From a virus, in IMG/VR virus record IMGVR_UViG_3300042484_002457, positions 1 to 64,000 of that record: 64,000 nucleotides of DNA; one strand, 5' to 3'. Position 1 is the first letter of the stretch, and the number at the start of each line of letters is the position of its first letter. Below are positions 39,940-49,728 of the stretch, piece after piece. Position numbers and translations under genes: made by a program. Under the pieces are notes generated by a model. It had not been told where the DNA came from. It worked only from the letters and a program-made list of their open reading frames with translations, and searched no databases.

Positions 39940-41718
39940 GTGGCAATAGTACAAATTTCAAGAGTCACCCAACGCAAGGGTTTAGCATCAGATTTACCTC
40001 AACCCTTGGCCAGCGCCGAACTTGGCTGGGCCACTGACGAACGTAGACTGTTTATTGGTAACGGTACGCTGGAGGACGGCGCCCCAGTTATTGGTAACAC
40101 CGAAGTCCTTACTGAATTTTCAGACATTCTGGGCTTTGCTACATCCTACATTTATCGAGGCGAAGCAGCAGGATACACTGTACAAACTGGCCCCACACTG
40201 GGCAGTCCTGCGACGCAGAGTATTCAAACTAGACTTGACAGCTATGCAGTAATCACAGATTTTGGTCCCACAGGTGATGGCATTACTGATGTCACAGCAG
40301 ATATCAATCGTGCACTGTATCAAATTTATTGCAGAGAAGTAAACCCTGCTATTCGACGCAGTTTGTTTTTCCCCGCAGGTGTGTATGTGATCACAGACAC
40401 CTTGGACATTCCTCCCTATGCCAAGTTGTATGGCGAAGGCGCTGAAAGCACCATAATTTATTTCAACGTGCAAAACTGGACCAGTGCAATTTCCTATGCA
40501 TCGGGCGTGTTGGTTTACAACGTATCAACTGGTTTTTATTATCGTTCCAACTATGTTGTGCCAGTTGGCAAAAACATAGGCGACAACAATCCTGACGGCG
40601 ATCCTTACTGGACACAGGAAACACTGCCTGGTTATATTTTTAGAACAGCTGACAGTCTGCAACAGATTGATGCCAACATTGAAACCAACGGTGCTTTGCC
40701 ACCGGGCAATGTTGAAGTATCTGGCATGAAGTTTGTAACCAATCGCACAAACAGTGCAGCACTGATTCAAAACGCTTCTTCGTGCTTGTTTGATGCTGTG
40801 AATTTTGAAGGATCATTGAGCTCTGCAGAGCTAGTATCGTCTGCAGCAGGCAGCATGGCTGTTGATTGGGCCAGTACCAGTAGCTCGGTGTCCAGCAATG
40901 CCACATTCAACAACTGCAAATTCTCCAAGTTCACATATGCCACAAACACTGACCAACAGATCAAGGGTGTTACATTCAGCAACTCTGAATTCACAACCCT
41001 GTATCAAGGTGTGGTACTGGGTGGATCAACACCGGTCAACGGTGGTGCCACTGGTGTTAGAATTACACAAAACACATTTGATGATGTGTACAAAGAAGGT
41101 ATTGTGATTGAGAATGTTGGGTTGAATTGCTCGGCCTACAACACCTTTTATGATGTGGGCAATCACTTCCAAGGAGTCGGTACTCCTGAAACTGCTATTA
41201 TCAACATAGATGGCGACAACAACGTGTCTGTTGGAGACATGTTTGAGCGTACCACAGCAAACTCTGGCGACCTGCATCCAAGAATTGCACTAAACAATCG
41301 CAACAACATGGCCATGAGCATGAATGCTCGCAGCCTAACGTTCTATCAAGCTGGCTCGGCAGTTGACACATTCAGCAACACACTAGACCTTGGCACTTAT
41401 CAACGCACAGCCGGTATTGAAGATACCTTGGTCAACAACAGCACAAACGATCTTGTGGTGATATCACAAACTGGCTTGGCCCCAATTTACGCATTTAAAA
41501 TTGACTATACCATTATCCGCGGAACCGCATACCGTACTGGAACTATCAGTGCCAGCAGCGGCACTGGCTTTTCCTATACAGATGATTTTACTGAAAACTC
41601 TACCACTGGCGTAACACTGTCACTAGTGGATAATTCAGGTGATGTCACGGTGTCATACACAACAACTTCAACCGGTACCAACGGCAGCATTAAATACAGC
41701 ATTACAAATCTCAGTTAA
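39940..41718 (+). CDS. Tail spike/fibre with beta-helix
   Basis: 592 residues, GTG start. The first 50 residues (VTQRKGLASDLPQPLASAELGWATDERRLFIGNG) are the virion-binding module found at the N-terminus of many phage fibres. From about 100 to 470 the protein looks like a right-handed beta-helix of the pectate-lyase type: DFGPTGDGITDVTADINRAL, LYGEGAESTIIYFN, FNNCKFSKFTYATN, NNVSVGDMF. The end is Thr/Ser-rich beta. It should bind or cut a host surface polysaccharide. No chaperone gene is obvious downstream. Its late promoter and hairpin leader agree with a virion role. Confidence 0.82.
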   Translation: MAIVQISRVTQRKGLASDLPQPLASAELGWATDERRLFIGNGTLEDGAPVIGNTEVLTEFSDILGFATSYIYRGEAAGYTVQTGPTLGSPATQSIQTRLDSYAVITDFGPTGDGITDVTADINRALYQIYCREVNPAIRRSLFFPAGVYVITDTLDIPPYAKLYGEGAESTIIYFNVQNWTSAISYASGVLVYNVSTGFYYRSNYVVPVGKNIGDNNPDGDPYWTQETLPGYIFRTADSLQQIDANIETNGALPPGNVEVSGMKFVTNRTNSAALIQNASSCLFDAVNFEGSLSSAELVSSAAGSMAVDWASTSSSVSSNATFNNCKFSKFTYATNTDQQIKGVTFSNSEFTTLYQGVVLGGSTPVNGGATGVRITQNTFDDVYKEGIVIENVGLNCSAYNTFYDVGNHFQGVGTPETAIINIDGDNNVSVGDMFERTTANSGDLHPRIALNNRNNMAMSMNARSLTFYQAGSAVDTFSNTLDLGTYQRTAGIEDTLVNNSTNDLVVISQTGLAPIYAFKIDYTIIRGTAYRTGTISASSGTGFSYTDDFTENSTTGVTLSLVDNSGDVTVSYTTTSTGTNGSIKYSITNLS

Positions 41719-42143
41719 TGCTGCCCCGAACTTTTGCTGAAAGACTTGAGTCTTGGAAAGACCTAAGACTCAATGCTCAAAATCTTCCCTTACAACAATC
41801 GTTGGAATTGATTAACTCTTGGTGGTTTCAAACCCCATGGAGAGTTTACCATTTGCACTGGGATGATCGGCCCACATGGCCTGATCCTTGGCAACTCTTG
41901 GATGACAACATGTATTGTTCTCTTGCTCGAGGACTGGGAATAATGTATACTCTAGCTATTATAGAGCGTGATGATACGCAGGATGCCGCGTTGGTCGAAG
42001 TTGGCGGCGACAATTTAGTCCAGGTCTCAGGAAAGAAATATATACTGAATTGGGAAGCCAATGAGATTGTAAATATCAACCTAGAAGCAACAAAAATGTC
42101 ACGTTGTGTGACACTGGATCAGATACAACAAAAATTAAGGTAA
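41718..42143 (+). CDS. Conserved phage protein after the tail spike
   Basis: 141 residues: LELINSWWFQTPWRVYHLHWDDRPTWPDPWQLLDDNMYCSLARGLGIMYTL. The Trp-rich stretch is characteristic, and I recall it from other T4-like aquatic phages without a function. It starts on the last base of the tail spike stop (TAATG). It may be a virion assembly or fibre-attachment protein. No enzyme motif seen. Confidence 0.72.
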   Translation: MLPRTFAERLESWKDLRLNAQNLPLQQSLELINSWWFQTPWRVYHLHWDDRPTWPDPWQLLDDNMYCSLARGLGIMYTLAIIERDDTQDAALVEVGGDNLVQVSGKKYILNWEANEIVNINLEATKMSRCVTLDQIQQKLR

Positions 42144-42145
42144 CG

Positions 42146-44467
42146 ATGAAGCAAATTACTGTTTTAAAGCGGGATGGAACTCGCGAGCCCCTTGCCCTTG
42201 AAAAATGGCAGACACAAATTGCAAAAGTTTGTTCAGGAATAGCTGACGTGAGTCAGAGCATGGTAGAAATCAAAGCCCAATTACACTTTTACGATGGCAT
42301 CACTACCAAAGAAATTGATGGGATTACGCTGAGGGCCATAGTTGATCTAATTGATGTAGAATCAAACCCAGACGTGGGCCACACCAACTATCAATATGTA
42401 GCAGGTAAACAACGACTCAGCATGCTGCGCAAAGATGTGTATGGCAGTTATCAGCCACCTCGCTTGTATGATATTGTTAAAAAGAATGTGGCCACTGGCC
42501 TGTACACACCTGAGCTACTAGAGTGGTACACTCAAGAAGAGTGGGACAAGATGGAAGACATCATTGACCACGCCAAGGACGAACAATACGGCTATGCTGC
42601 TATTGAACAACTGATTGAAAAGTACCTGGTGCGCAATCGCAGCACAAAAGAAATTTACGAAACACCGCAGGTGCGTTACATGATTGCTGCTGCCACAGTG
42701 TTTCACAAAGAAGAGCCCAACAGTGCTCGGATGAAATACATCAAGGAATATTACAATGCTGCTAGTGATGGCCTATTCACTCTTGCTACTCCTGTGCTTG
42801 CTGGTCTTGGAACTCCTACTAAGCAATTCTCTAGCTGCGTTCTTATTCGCAGTGATGATGACCTGGACAGTATTTTTGCTAGTGGAGAAATGATGGCCAA
42901 GTATGCCAGCAAGCGAGCTGGCATTGGATTAGAAATTGGACGCTTACGTCCACTAGGCTCGCCCATTCGCGGCGGTGAAATCATGCACACTGGCATGATC
43001 CCGTTCTTGAAGAAATGGTTTGGTGATTTACGATCATGTTCACAAGGAGGTATTCGTAATGCAAGTGCTACTGTTTTTTATCCTATTTGGCATCATCAGT
43101 TTGATGATCTTATTGTGCTCAAGAACAACCAAGGAACAGAAGAAACCCGAGTCCGTCATATGGATTATGGGGTTGTGCTTAGTGCTTTCTTCTGGAGACG
43201 ATTCAAACACAAACAAGACATAACCTTCTTTGACCCCAACGAAGTACCTGATTTATACCAAGCCTTCTACTCTAATACAGAGTTGTTTGAAGAACTCTAC
43301 GTCAAGTATGAAAAGCGCAAAGACCTTCGTAAAAAGACCATGAGTGCTGAAGAAGTATTCAAGAGTGGTATCTTAAAGGAACGAACAGACACTGGTCGTA
43401 TCTATCTAGTGTTCATTGACAACGTGATGAAACAAGGACCATTTGATCCTGAATACCATACCATTTACCAGAGTAACCTTTGCTGTGAAATCCTATTACC
43501 TACTCGGTCTTTTAAACGTCTTGATGATGCTGATGGTCGCATTGCTTTATGCACACTGGGCAGTATCAACTGGGGAGCTTTCCGGAACCCAGAAGATATG
43601 CGTAGGGCTTGCCGTATACTTCACCGCAGTCTTAACAATATCCTTGATTACCAAGACTTCTTGAGCATCCAATCCAAGTTAAGCAATGACGAGATTCGTC
43701 CATTAGGCATAGGTATCACTAACCTTGCATACTGGCATGCCAAGCGTGGTCTTGAATACGGTGACAAAGATGCCTTGCACGAAGTCAAAACTTGGATGGA
43801 GCATCAGGCATTTTATCTCACTGAAATGAGTGTTGAACTGGCCAAAGAACGTGGAGCCTGTTTGGGCAGTGATCAAACACGTTACGGCAAAGGTGTGTTC
43901 CCGTGGGAACTGCGAGCCAAGGGTGTAAATGAACTTACTGACTTCAAACCAGAATTGAACTGGGATGGACTTCGTGCACAGATGCGAGCTTATGGTGTTC
44001 GTAATGCCACTAGCATGGCCATTGCTCCAGTTGAGTCTAGTAGTGTTGTAATCAACTCAACCAATGGTATTGAAATGCCCATGAGCCTGATCTCAGTAAA
44101 AGAATCCAAGGCCGGCAGTTTGACACAAGTGGTTCCTGAATATCACAAGTTGAAAAACAAGTACCAACTGATGTGGGCACAAAAAGACTGTGACGGTTAC
44201 CTAAAGACTGCGGCTGTGTTGGCAGCCTATGTTGATCAGTCAATCAGCACCAACACATTTTACAATCCAGCACACTTTCCAGATCGCAAAGTTCCTACAA
44301 CATTGATTGCCAAGAACTTGATGCAGGCGCATTACTGGGGACTCAAGACGTTCTACTACAGCTTGATCAACAAAGCAGGCAGCAAAATGGTCAAAGAAGA
44401 CGCATCTGTGCCCTTGCTTGAGATTGATTTTGATCTTGAAGAAGATTGCGAAGCTTGTAAGCTATGA
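42146..44467 (+). CDS. nrdA: Ribonucleotide reductase large subunit (class Ia)
   Basis: 773 residues with all expected sites: FSSCVLIRSDD (first redox Cys), NLCCEILLPTR (the Asn-x-Cys-x-Glu radical site), LCTLGSINWG (second Cys), LKTFYYSL (Tyr pair of the radical path) and a C-terminal CEACKL for reduction by thioredoxin or glutaredoxin. The ATP-cone at the N-terminus (LKRDGTREPLALEKWQTQIAKVCSG) is complete. ATG 42146 is chosen because AAGG lies just upstream. It makes deoxynucleotides with NrdB. A 63-residue gene separates the two. Confidence 0.97.
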   Translation: MKQITVLKRDGTREPLALEKWQTQIAKVCSGIADVSQSMVEIKAQLHFYDGITTKEIDGITLRAIVDLIDVESNPDVGHTNYQYVAGKQRLSMLRKDVYGSYQPPRLYDIVKKNVATGLYTPELLEWYTQEEWDKMEDIIDHAKDEQYGYAAIEQLIEKYLVRNRSTKEIYETPQVRYMIAAATVFHKEEPNSARMKYIKEYYNAASDGLFTLATPVLAGLGTPTKQFSSCVLIRSDDDLDSIFASGEMMAKYASKRAGIGLEIGRLRPLGSPIRGGEIMHTGMIPFLKKWFGDLRSCSQGGIRNASATVFYPIWHHQFDDLIVLKNNQGTEETRVRHMDYGVVLSAFFWRRFKHKQDITFFDPNEVPDLYQAFYSNTELFEELYVKYEKRKDLRKKTMSAEEVFKSGILKERTDTGRIYLVFIDNVMKQGPFDPEYHTIYQSNLCCEILLPTRSFKRLDDADGRIALCTLGSINWGAFRNPEDMRRACRILHRSLNNILDYQDFLSIQSKLSNDEIRPLGIGITNLAYWHAKRGLEYGDKDALHEVKTWMEHQAFYLTEMSVELAKERGACLGSDQTRYGKGVFPWELRAKGVNELTDFKPELNWDGLRAQMRAYGVRNATSMAIAPVESSSVVINSTNGIEMPMSLISVKESKAGSLTQVVPEYHKLKNKYQLMWAQKDCDGYLKTAAVLAAYVDQSISTNTFYNPAHFPDRKVPTTLIAKNLMQAHYWGLKTFYYSLINKAGSKMVKEDASVPLLEIDFDLEEDCEACKL

Positions 44468-44655
44468 ACAGCATTGAAAAAGTCTGGGCCCGGGCCACCG
44501 GGCACTTGATGGGCGAGAGTGATCATGACCGCCCAGATGTGCCAATCCTCACTTTGCGAGAAGCCCAAATAGCCTTGTTCTTTAAAACATTTTGGGTTAT
44601 AATACATGTTGTGACCTGTGGGTTCATCATAGCAAACACAATAAGACACTGGTAA
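44464..44655 (+). CDS. Small membrane protein between nrdA and nrdB
   Basis: 63 residues overlapping the nrdA stop (ATGA). A polar start (EKVWARATGHLMGESDHDRPDVPILTLREAQ) leads to one span (ALFFKTFWVIIHVVTCGFIIANTI). I recall a similar protein in this position in cyanophage-type genomes, so it is likely real and conserved. Function unknown. Its 3' half contains a TATAAT box that may serve nrdB. Confidence 0.75.
   Translation: MNSIEKVWARATGHLMGESDHDRPDVPILTLREAQIALFFKTFWVIIHVVTCGFIIANTIRHW
44575..44603 (+). promoter_or_regulatory. Possible weak sigma70-type promoter for nrdB
   Basis: TTGTTC 44575-44580, 17-base spacer, TATAAT 44598-44603, inside the small membrane protein gene and 57 bases before nrdB. 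The -35 is weak. Confidence 0.35.
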
Positions 44656-44659
44656 AATT

Positions 44660-45760
44660 ATGTCAAAACAACAATATGATTTAAAAACAAAAACAGACTA
44701 TCTCAATAGAAAGATGTTTCTAGACCCAGCAGGGCCAGTTACCATTCAACGATTTGAGGAGGTTAAATATCAGAAACTAGTCAAGTACGAACAAGAAGCA
44801 CGTGGCTTCTTCTGGGTACCAGAAGAGATCTCATTAACCAAAGACTCACAAGATTTCAAAGACGCTAGTGATACTGTCAAGCACATCTTTACATCAAACT
44901 TGTTACGCCAAACTGCCTTGGACAGTTTGCAAGGACGTGGTCCCAGCCAAATCTTTACACCTGTTGTTTCAATTCCTGAACTGGAAGCCTTGGTCTACAA
45001 CTGGACATTCTTTGAAACAAACATTCACTCACGCAGTTACAGTCACATTATACGTAACATCTACAACGTGCCCAAGGATGTGTTTAACACCATCCATGAC
45101 ACACAAGAAATTGTGGACATGGCCAGTTCAGTTGGCAACTACTACGAAGCATTGCACATGGTCAACTGTCGTAAGCAACTAGGCGAGTCTGTTACAGAGC
45201 ACGAACATATTCGAGCAATCTATATGGCTCTACATGCTAGCTATGCGCTAGAAGCATTCCGCTTCATGGTTAGCTTTGCCACAAGTCTTGCCATGGTAGA
45301 GAATCGCATCTTTATGGGCAATGGTAATATTATTGGGCTAATCTTACAAGACGAGATTCTGCACAAAGAATGGACAGCTTGGTTGATCAATCAAGTGGTC
45401 AAAGAAGATCCGCGCTTTGCCAAGGCCAAAGTAGAATGTGAAGCTGAAGTGTACCAGATGTACTTGGATGTGATCCGTGAAGAAAAAGCCTGGGCTGAAT
45501 ACTTGTTCAAGAAGGGTCCAGTTATTGGTCTTAATGCAAATATTCTTAAAGACTTTGTGGACTACACAGCAGTAGGTGCACTGAAAGAAATTGGCATCAA
45601 GTATCTTGAGCCTGCTCCGCGTAACACACCAATCCCGTGGTTTAACAAGCATGTGGACACAAGCAAGAAACAATCGGCCTTACAGGAAAACGAATCAACC
45701 AATTATGTAATTGGAGCGATGAGCGAGAATATTGATTACGACGAGTTACCAAATCTATGA
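44660..45760 (+). CDS. nrdB: Ribonucleotide reductase small subunit (class Ia)
   Basis: 366 residues. The iron and radical sites are in place: SQDF (first Asp), FFETNIHSRSYSHIIRNI (Glu, His and the Tyr radical in one segment, about 114-131), and the second Glu/His pair in the helices around LILQDEILHKEWTAW (about 228). It supplies the tyrosyl radical to NrdA. The C-terminus ends [10 protein letters not shown], the acidic tail that docks on NrdA. The next gene overlaps by 4 bases. Confidence 0.96.
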   Translation: MSKQQYDLKTKTDYLNRKMFLDPAGPVTIQRFEEVKYQKLVKYEQEARGFFWVPEEISLTKDSQDFKDASDTVKHIFTSNLLRQTALDSLQGRGPSQIFTPVVSIPELEALVYNWTFFETNIHSRSYSHIIRNIYNVPKDVFNTIHDTQEIVDMASSVGNYYEALHMVNCRKQLGESVTEHEHIRAIYMALHASYALEAFRFMVSFATSLAMVENRIFMGNGNIIGLILQDEILHKEWTAWLINQVVKEDPRFAKAKVECEAEVYQMYLDVIREEKAWAEYLFKKGPVIGLNANILKDFVDYTAVGALKEIGIKYLEPAPRNTPIPWFNKHVDTSKKQSALQENESTNYVIGAMSENIDYDELPNL

Positions 45761-46053
45761 TATTGTCAAGACTGGAGTTTATAGATTACTTCAAAACTTT
45801 AGACTCCAGGATTGACGGCAACGATCCTGATTGTCCGCTGTGGATACCCGAGCATGATAGCAAACCATCTAGTTGGTTTGTGCGAGTAGTACCCATTAAG
45901 GCACATAGATTCAAGCGGAAATATTACGATTGGTGCAACAACACACTAGCAGATGTTGTTCGCTGTTATAGCAGTGATCCAGACCACCAACAAGAGTGGT
46001 GGGGATTTACCAATCAAAAGGATATTGTACCATGGTTGTTAAAGTGGTCTTAA
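45757..46053 (+). CDS. Hypothetical protein after nrdB
   Basis: 98 residues overlapping nrdB by 4 bases. It has a Trp-rich C-terminus (HHQ-like [19 protein letters not shown]) and a basic middle ([12 protein letters not shown]). I cannot assign a family. Its end overlaps the homing endonuclease on the other strand by 15 bases. It may have been cotranslated with a longer downstream operon before the endonuclease was inserted. Confidence 0.65.
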   Translation: MILSRLEFIDYFKTLDSRIDGNDPDCPLWIPEHDSKPSSWFVRVVPIKAHRFKRKYYDWCNNTLADVVRCYSSDPDHQQEWWGFTNQKDIVPWLLKWS

Positions 46054-46689
46054 AATCCATCCTTTAACAACTTTGCGTTTTGCCTTAACTAAGTTGTTCA
46101 CGCCGCCACTGTCGAGCTTATATGTAGTTCGAAAGTCATACTGAGTCATACTAACTTCCTCGTTGGTGATGGTATTAAAGAAACAATATATAGTATGATC
46201 ATACCGTACACTGCCTGAACCAGTATATAATTTGCGATATAGATCTTTGTTTTTCTGACTGTGCCCCGGATTAGCAGGCCCGGACATACGTAAGCTAGCA
46301 GACAGATTAGTACGACCAAGCAAAGATGTGCTAGTATTTGGGCGTTTTTGTCCTGTTTGTTTTTTTATGTTTATAGCAACACGATGGGCGATTTGTTCTT
46401 TAGTTTGTTTCATCCCGCAAGATCCGTCGCCGCCGTTTGTTTTATTTCGAAGAATACCTGTGCCAATATCTTTGCGACCATACCAGCGTATCATCCTGCG
46501 TTCAATAGCTAACGCACCAACATCGGTTAGATTACTTTCAAGTATTATAATTCTTGAACGATCAACTGGAGGATGAACTTCGCCTTTTCCTTTGATCCAG
46601 GCTCGACGATCTTTGCCTTTTCCTATATAATAAGGAGTTCCGTCTTCTCGCAAATATGCATAGACGTAAAAATTGTTAGTTAAATACAT
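46039..46689 (-). CDS. GIY-YIG homing endonuclease
   Basis: 216 residues. The nuclease signature is [25 protein letters not shown] (about 7-31), followed by [15 protein letters not shown] (about 57-71), where the Glu binds the metal, and [17 protein letters not shown]-like region ([22 protein letters not shown]) and a C-terminal [28 protein letters not shown] that resembles a small DNA-binding helix-turn-helix follow. It sits on the opposite strand between the nrdB unit and glutaredoxin. Its leader is the same hairpin type as the HNH gene at 20331 and the GIY-YIG gene at 52381. Confidence 0.88.
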   Translation of the reverse strand: MYLTNNFYVYAYLREDGTPYYIGKGKDRRAWIKGKGEVHPPVDRSRIIILESNLTDVGALAIERRMIRWYGRKDIGTGILRNKTNGGDGSCGMKQTKEQIAHRVAINIKKQTGQKRPNTSTSLLGRTNLSASLRMSGPANPGHSQKNKDLYRKLYTGSGSVRYDHTIYCFFNTITNEEVSMTQYDFRTTYKLDSGGVNNLVKAKRKVVKGWILRPL

Positions 46690-46745
46690 TGCTGATGTTC
46701 CTCCAGAACGTTAGAGTAGTTGGGAACGCCAATTCCGCGAACTAC
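46690..46745 (-). promoter_or_regulatory. Shared hairpin leader of homing endonuclease genes, copy 2
   Basis: On the minus strand, GTAGTT-CGC-GGAA-TTGGCG-TTCC-C-AACTAC (30 bases, 46745 to 46716), then TCTAAC, GGAGGA and ATCAGC before the ATG. Same lengths of stems, loop and internal loop as copy 1, but different stem sequences. Confidence 0.75.
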
Positions 46746-46750
46746 ACCTA

Positions 46751-46758
46751 TATTTATG
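46751..46758 (-). promoter_or_regulatory. T4-type late promoter, CATAAATA (minus strand)
   Basis: Five bases separate it from the leader hairpin, so the predicted start is the first base of the hairpin. Confidence 0.6.
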
Positions 46759-46773
46759 AAAGAAAATAAAAAT

Positions 46774-46998
46774 ATGACAAAAGCTATAGTCTGGAGCAAG
46801 GACGGTTGTAGCCACTGCGTTCAAGCCAAGAGTCTATTAGAGAGCCGCGGTATTGAATATGAAGAACGCAATGTAAGCCAGGACTGGACCCGAGAACAAC
46901 TATTAGAAGCTGTACCAACAGCCCGAACACTTCCGCAAATCTTCTTGAATGAAGAACATGTGGGCGGATTTACAGAACTCAGAAAGAAACTAGCATAA
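46774..46998 (+). CDS. Glutaredoxin
   Basis: 74 residues, full size for a phage glutaredoxin. The active site is DGCSHCVQAKSLL (CSHC, about 10-13), the cis-Pro segment is ARTLPQIFLN (about 47-56), and EHVGGFTEL (about 57-65) is the GG glutathione-binding segment. It reduces NrdA (its C-terminal CxxC lies at 44447-44458) and other proteins. ATG 46774 gives a normal N-terminus; ATG 46756 adds 6 basic residues and lies inside the divergent late promoter. The next gene overlaps the last base of its stop. Confidence 0.92.
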   Translation: MTKAIVWSKDGCSHCVQAKSLLESRGIEYEERNVSQDWTREQLLEAVPTARTLPQIFLNEEHVGGFTELRKKLA

Positions 46999-47303
46999 TG
47001 CAAATAGCACTCGAACTAAATCAAGTATACACATTCAAAATGAACTCAGGCGAAGAAATGGTAGCCAAAGTCAAACAATCTGGCGGTGATTGGATCACTC
47101 TAGAAGAACCGGTAAGTATTGCTCCGGGTCCTCAAGGCATGGGTCTTGTGCCCAGTTTGTTTACTGCAGATCCCAAAGAAGAAATCAGGTTAAATACTAA
47201 CAGCGTTGCTTTGGTATCCAAAACTGATGACTCAGTCAAAATGAAATATCTAGAAGCAACAACTGGTATCAAGGTACCAGAAAAGAAACTTATACTAGGA
47301 TAA
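46998..47303 (+). CDS. Small beta-barrel-like conserved phage protein
   Basis: 101 residues. The start (LNQVYTFKMNSGEEMVAKVKQSGGDWITLEEPVSIAPGPQGMGL) has the strand spacing of LSm-type or SH3-like barrels, ending in LVSKTDDSVKMKYLEATTGI. A protein of this kind sits near the PAAR gene in several T4-like genomes. The function is unknown to me; RNA binding of an Sm type is a possible role but not shown. It overlaps glutaredoxin by 1 base. Confidence 0.65.
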   Translation: MQIALELNQVYTFKMNSGEEMVAKVKQSGGDWITLEEPVSIAPGPQGMGLVPSLFTADPKEEIRLNTNSVALVSKTDDSVKMKYLEATTGIKVPEKKLILG

Positions 47304-47304
47304 T

Positions 47305-47595
47305 ATGCCAGCAGTGCAGCGAAATGGTGATTCAAACGCAGGGGGTGGCGTGGCCCAAGGAGGCGTGACGTCAGTGCGAATCAACGGACTTCCGGTAATG
47401 ATACCTGGCCAGAGTGTAACACCGCATCCTCCTTACCCAAAAGATGGCCGCAATGAACACAACAATGGTAGCCAGGCCACCGCTGGTGGGAACGGTTCAG
47501 TTCGTGCTGGCGGCCAACCAATTGTTGTAACTGGCAATACAGACACTTGCGGCCATCCTCGAGCCGGTGGTAGTCCGGATGTAAGGATTGGCTAA
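47305..47595 (+). CDS. PAAR-domain spike-tip protein
   Basis: 96 residues made of the PAAR pattern: PAVQRNGDSNAGGGVAQGGVTSVRINGLPVMIPGQ, NEHNNGSQATAGGNGSVRAGGQPIVVTGNTDTCGH. PAAR proteins cap the membrane-puncturing spike of contractile tails (T4 gp5.4) with a zinc-stabilised cone. The closing TDTCGHPRAGGSPDVRIG carries a Cys and His for the metal. It lies directly before a 703-residue baseplate-type gene, with TAATG overlap. Confidence 0.9.
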   Translation: MPAVQRNGDSNAGGGVAQGGVTSVRINGLPVMIPGQSVTPHPPYPKDGRNEHNNGSQATAGGNGSVRAGGQPIVVTGNTDTCGHPRAGGSPDVRIG

Positions 47596-49706
47596 TGGTA
47601 CAAAGTATTGTATCGCCTTTACAGCTTACCGCTGCTGCTAGCCTGTTGCAAAATCAAGGTCTGCGGTCCCTGCCCACAAGTTTGACCGCAGCAATCCATG
47701 CATACAATGCAACCACGCTGGCCATCAATATAAAGTCTGCACTGGATTGGTACAAAGCACAAGCATTTTACACTGAGTCTACTTTTGATGCTTTGCTAAG
47801 TTTGGGCAGCACAACATGCCCTGCACTGGGAAACTCTATTCCTGCTGGTGCCCTAGGCACTTTTGCGTACCTTGATCAAGAATATCTTACCAACAACCCT
47901 CCCGACGATGGCAGTACCTTTCAACCATCAGGATTTACAAATCTAATAGAACAAGTGGCCAGCGCATACCTGGGCAATGGCAGTGCAGCAAAGTTTGCTC
48001 AAGGATTCATGGGCGTAGTAGGATATACCAACACAGTAAATCAATTTATTACCAGCAGTGTCAATGCCAACGAATATCTTGGCCCAACATTTGCTGGCAT
48101 GGACGCACTGACCACTGCCAGCATCAGCGCAATTAATCCTGTGTTTGATCGTTTTGGCACTGACATTGCTCGCCAAGGCAACCTTGTAAATTTGGCCAAC
48201 CTTGACAATTACGGAACGCCCAGCGCATTGATACAGCAAATAAGCAAGCTGGCAAAACTGCAGGGAAGAACTTTGCCTGCAATTCAAAGTGCGCTGATTC
48301 GCGTGGGTGTTACCACAGACGAAATCAAAGACATTGTTGACAACAATCGAGCCAGTTTGCTCAACCCCAATGGCCTAACACAAAATCAGTGGGACCGACT
48401 ACAAAAGCGAGCATATCAAGGTTTCAGTCAACTCAAGGGCGCTGAACTACAGCAAGTGTTAGACATATTAGATGTTACCACCCCCAACATCACCAGCTTG
48501 GATCAGTTACTGGATCCAACAAAAACGTTTCCCTTGAGCTATCCCACCATGCAGACATTGTCTCCAGAAGGCTCAATTTTTATTTTTTCGCCTGACGGCA
48601 GTGTTAATTCCAGCATTACACCTGTTGTAGATTTGTATCTGCCCACAGCAACTGGTTGCGATGAACTGGGAAAAATTATTCCACAGGCCGACGCCACAGC
48701 AAACAAGGCCATACAAGTGGCTTTACAAAACGTTCCCAACATAACAGCCACAACTTGGCCTGATTTTGGCAATAGCATATCTGGCAACAACAATATTGTA
48801 ACTGGGTTTACAAATACAGAATGGACTCCAGACCAAGAGTATTTGCCAAATCAAATTGTGGCGGTAGCGTCTGGCGAACTCAATTTGTATTATCAAAGTC
48901 AACAAGATGTACCTGTGGGTGTTAACATAACCAACACCAGTTACTGGGAACCTATCAGCCTGGGTGGTCTTGTGACCATGGAAGGATTAGATCTAATTCA
49001 AGCACAGACCACAGCAGTGTATCCCAGTGTTACTGATTATTTTTCCACTGAAGTTGCAAACGGTTCAGGCGCCTACGGTACAATTACTATTCTTGATGTT
49101 CTTGGAGTGACCTTGGATAGTGGTGACTTTGCAACCAAGCTCAATTCAGTAACTGCCAAGATTGACGCATTACAAACTGCTGGCACATTAAACACACTAA
49201 ACACCATATTATCAACAACATTACAGGCACAAATCAATGATGCCGGAGTATTAACTCAAATCGCCGCAGCAAACGCAGCCATTAATGGTATTTCATCCAC
49301 TGACAAAGATTTATTAAACAGTTATTGGATACCAATGGCCACAGCATTGAATTTCTCAGCAAAGATTGTACAAGAAGCTGGTATAGATTACTTTGTGTTG
49401 ACTGGGGCAGAAAATGTTTCAGTATATTCATTTGTTCAGTCATTGTCAACCTATGCTGCTAATGATACTCCTGGTGGCACCTGGGATTATCTAAGTCAAA
49501 TAGCTGATACTGATACTCTTGGCGGACAAGCAATAGTGGGTTGTTTACGCGAAGCCAATAATAGAAATAGATTAGATCAAACTCAAATCAGGAGTCGACC
49601 ACCAACAGAAATACCAGTTGGTGCAGTACCTGGGGGTAATTTTGTTACTCCTGCCCCTGACAGCGAATTATACAGTACATACCCACAAAATATTAGTCAA
49701 ATCTAA
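47595..49706 (+). CDS. Large virion protein, baseplate/tail type
   Basis: 703 residues, Thr/Asn/Ala/Gln-rich, with no enzyme motif. The N-terminus is helical (SPLQLTAAASLLQNQG). About 390-460 has a WTPDQEYLPNQIVAVASGELNLYYQSQQDVPVG insertion of the carbohydrate-binding (WxxxxxY) fibre type, and the end is a long helical part. Its position beside the PAAR spike tip and before a terminator indicates a baseplate or tail structural protein. I cannot match it to a specific T4 gene. Its stop is at 49704-49706. Confidence 0.7.
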   Translation: MVQSIVSPLQLTAAASLLQNQGLRSLPTSLTAAIHAYNATTLAINIKSALDWYKAQAFYTESTFDALLSLGSTTCPALGNSIPAGALGTFAYLDQEYLTNNPPDDGSTFQPSGFTNLIEQVASAYLGNGSAAKFAQGFMGVVGYTNTVNQFITSSVNANEYLGPTFAGMDALTTASISAINPVFDRFGTDIARQGNLVNLANLDNYGTPSALIQQISKLAKLQGRTLPAIQSALIRVGVTTDEIKDIVDNNRASLLNPNGLTQNQWDRLQKRAYQGFSQLKGAELQQVLDILDVTTPNITSLDQLLDPTKTFPLSYPTMQTLSPEGSIFIFSPDGSVNSSITPVVDLYLPTATGCDELGKIIPQADATANKAIQVALQNVPNITATTWPDFGNSISGNNNIVTGFTNTEWTPDQEYLPNQIVAVASGELNLYYQSQQDVPVGVNITNTSYWEPISLGGLVTMEGLDLIQAQTTAVYPSVTDYFSTEVANGSGAYGTITILDVLGVTLDSGDFATKLNSVTAKIDALQTAGTLNTLNTILSTTLQAQINDAGVLTQIAAANAAINGISSTDKDLLNSYWIPMATALNFSAKIVQEAGIDYFVLTGAENVSVYSFVQSLSTYAANDTPGGTWDYLSQIADTDTLGGQAIVGCLREANNRNRLDQTQIRSRPPTEIPVGAVPGGNFVTPAPDSELYSTYPQNISQI

Positions 49707-49728
49707 AAATAATACTCTAGTACTACAA

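Noticed and set aside
43020-43664. Two plus-strand frames inside nrdA (43020-43223 and 43443-43664) with hydrophobic segments
   Set aside because: They lie wholly inside the well-supported nrdA frame, have no ribosome-binding site, and their composition follows from nrdA codons read in another frame.
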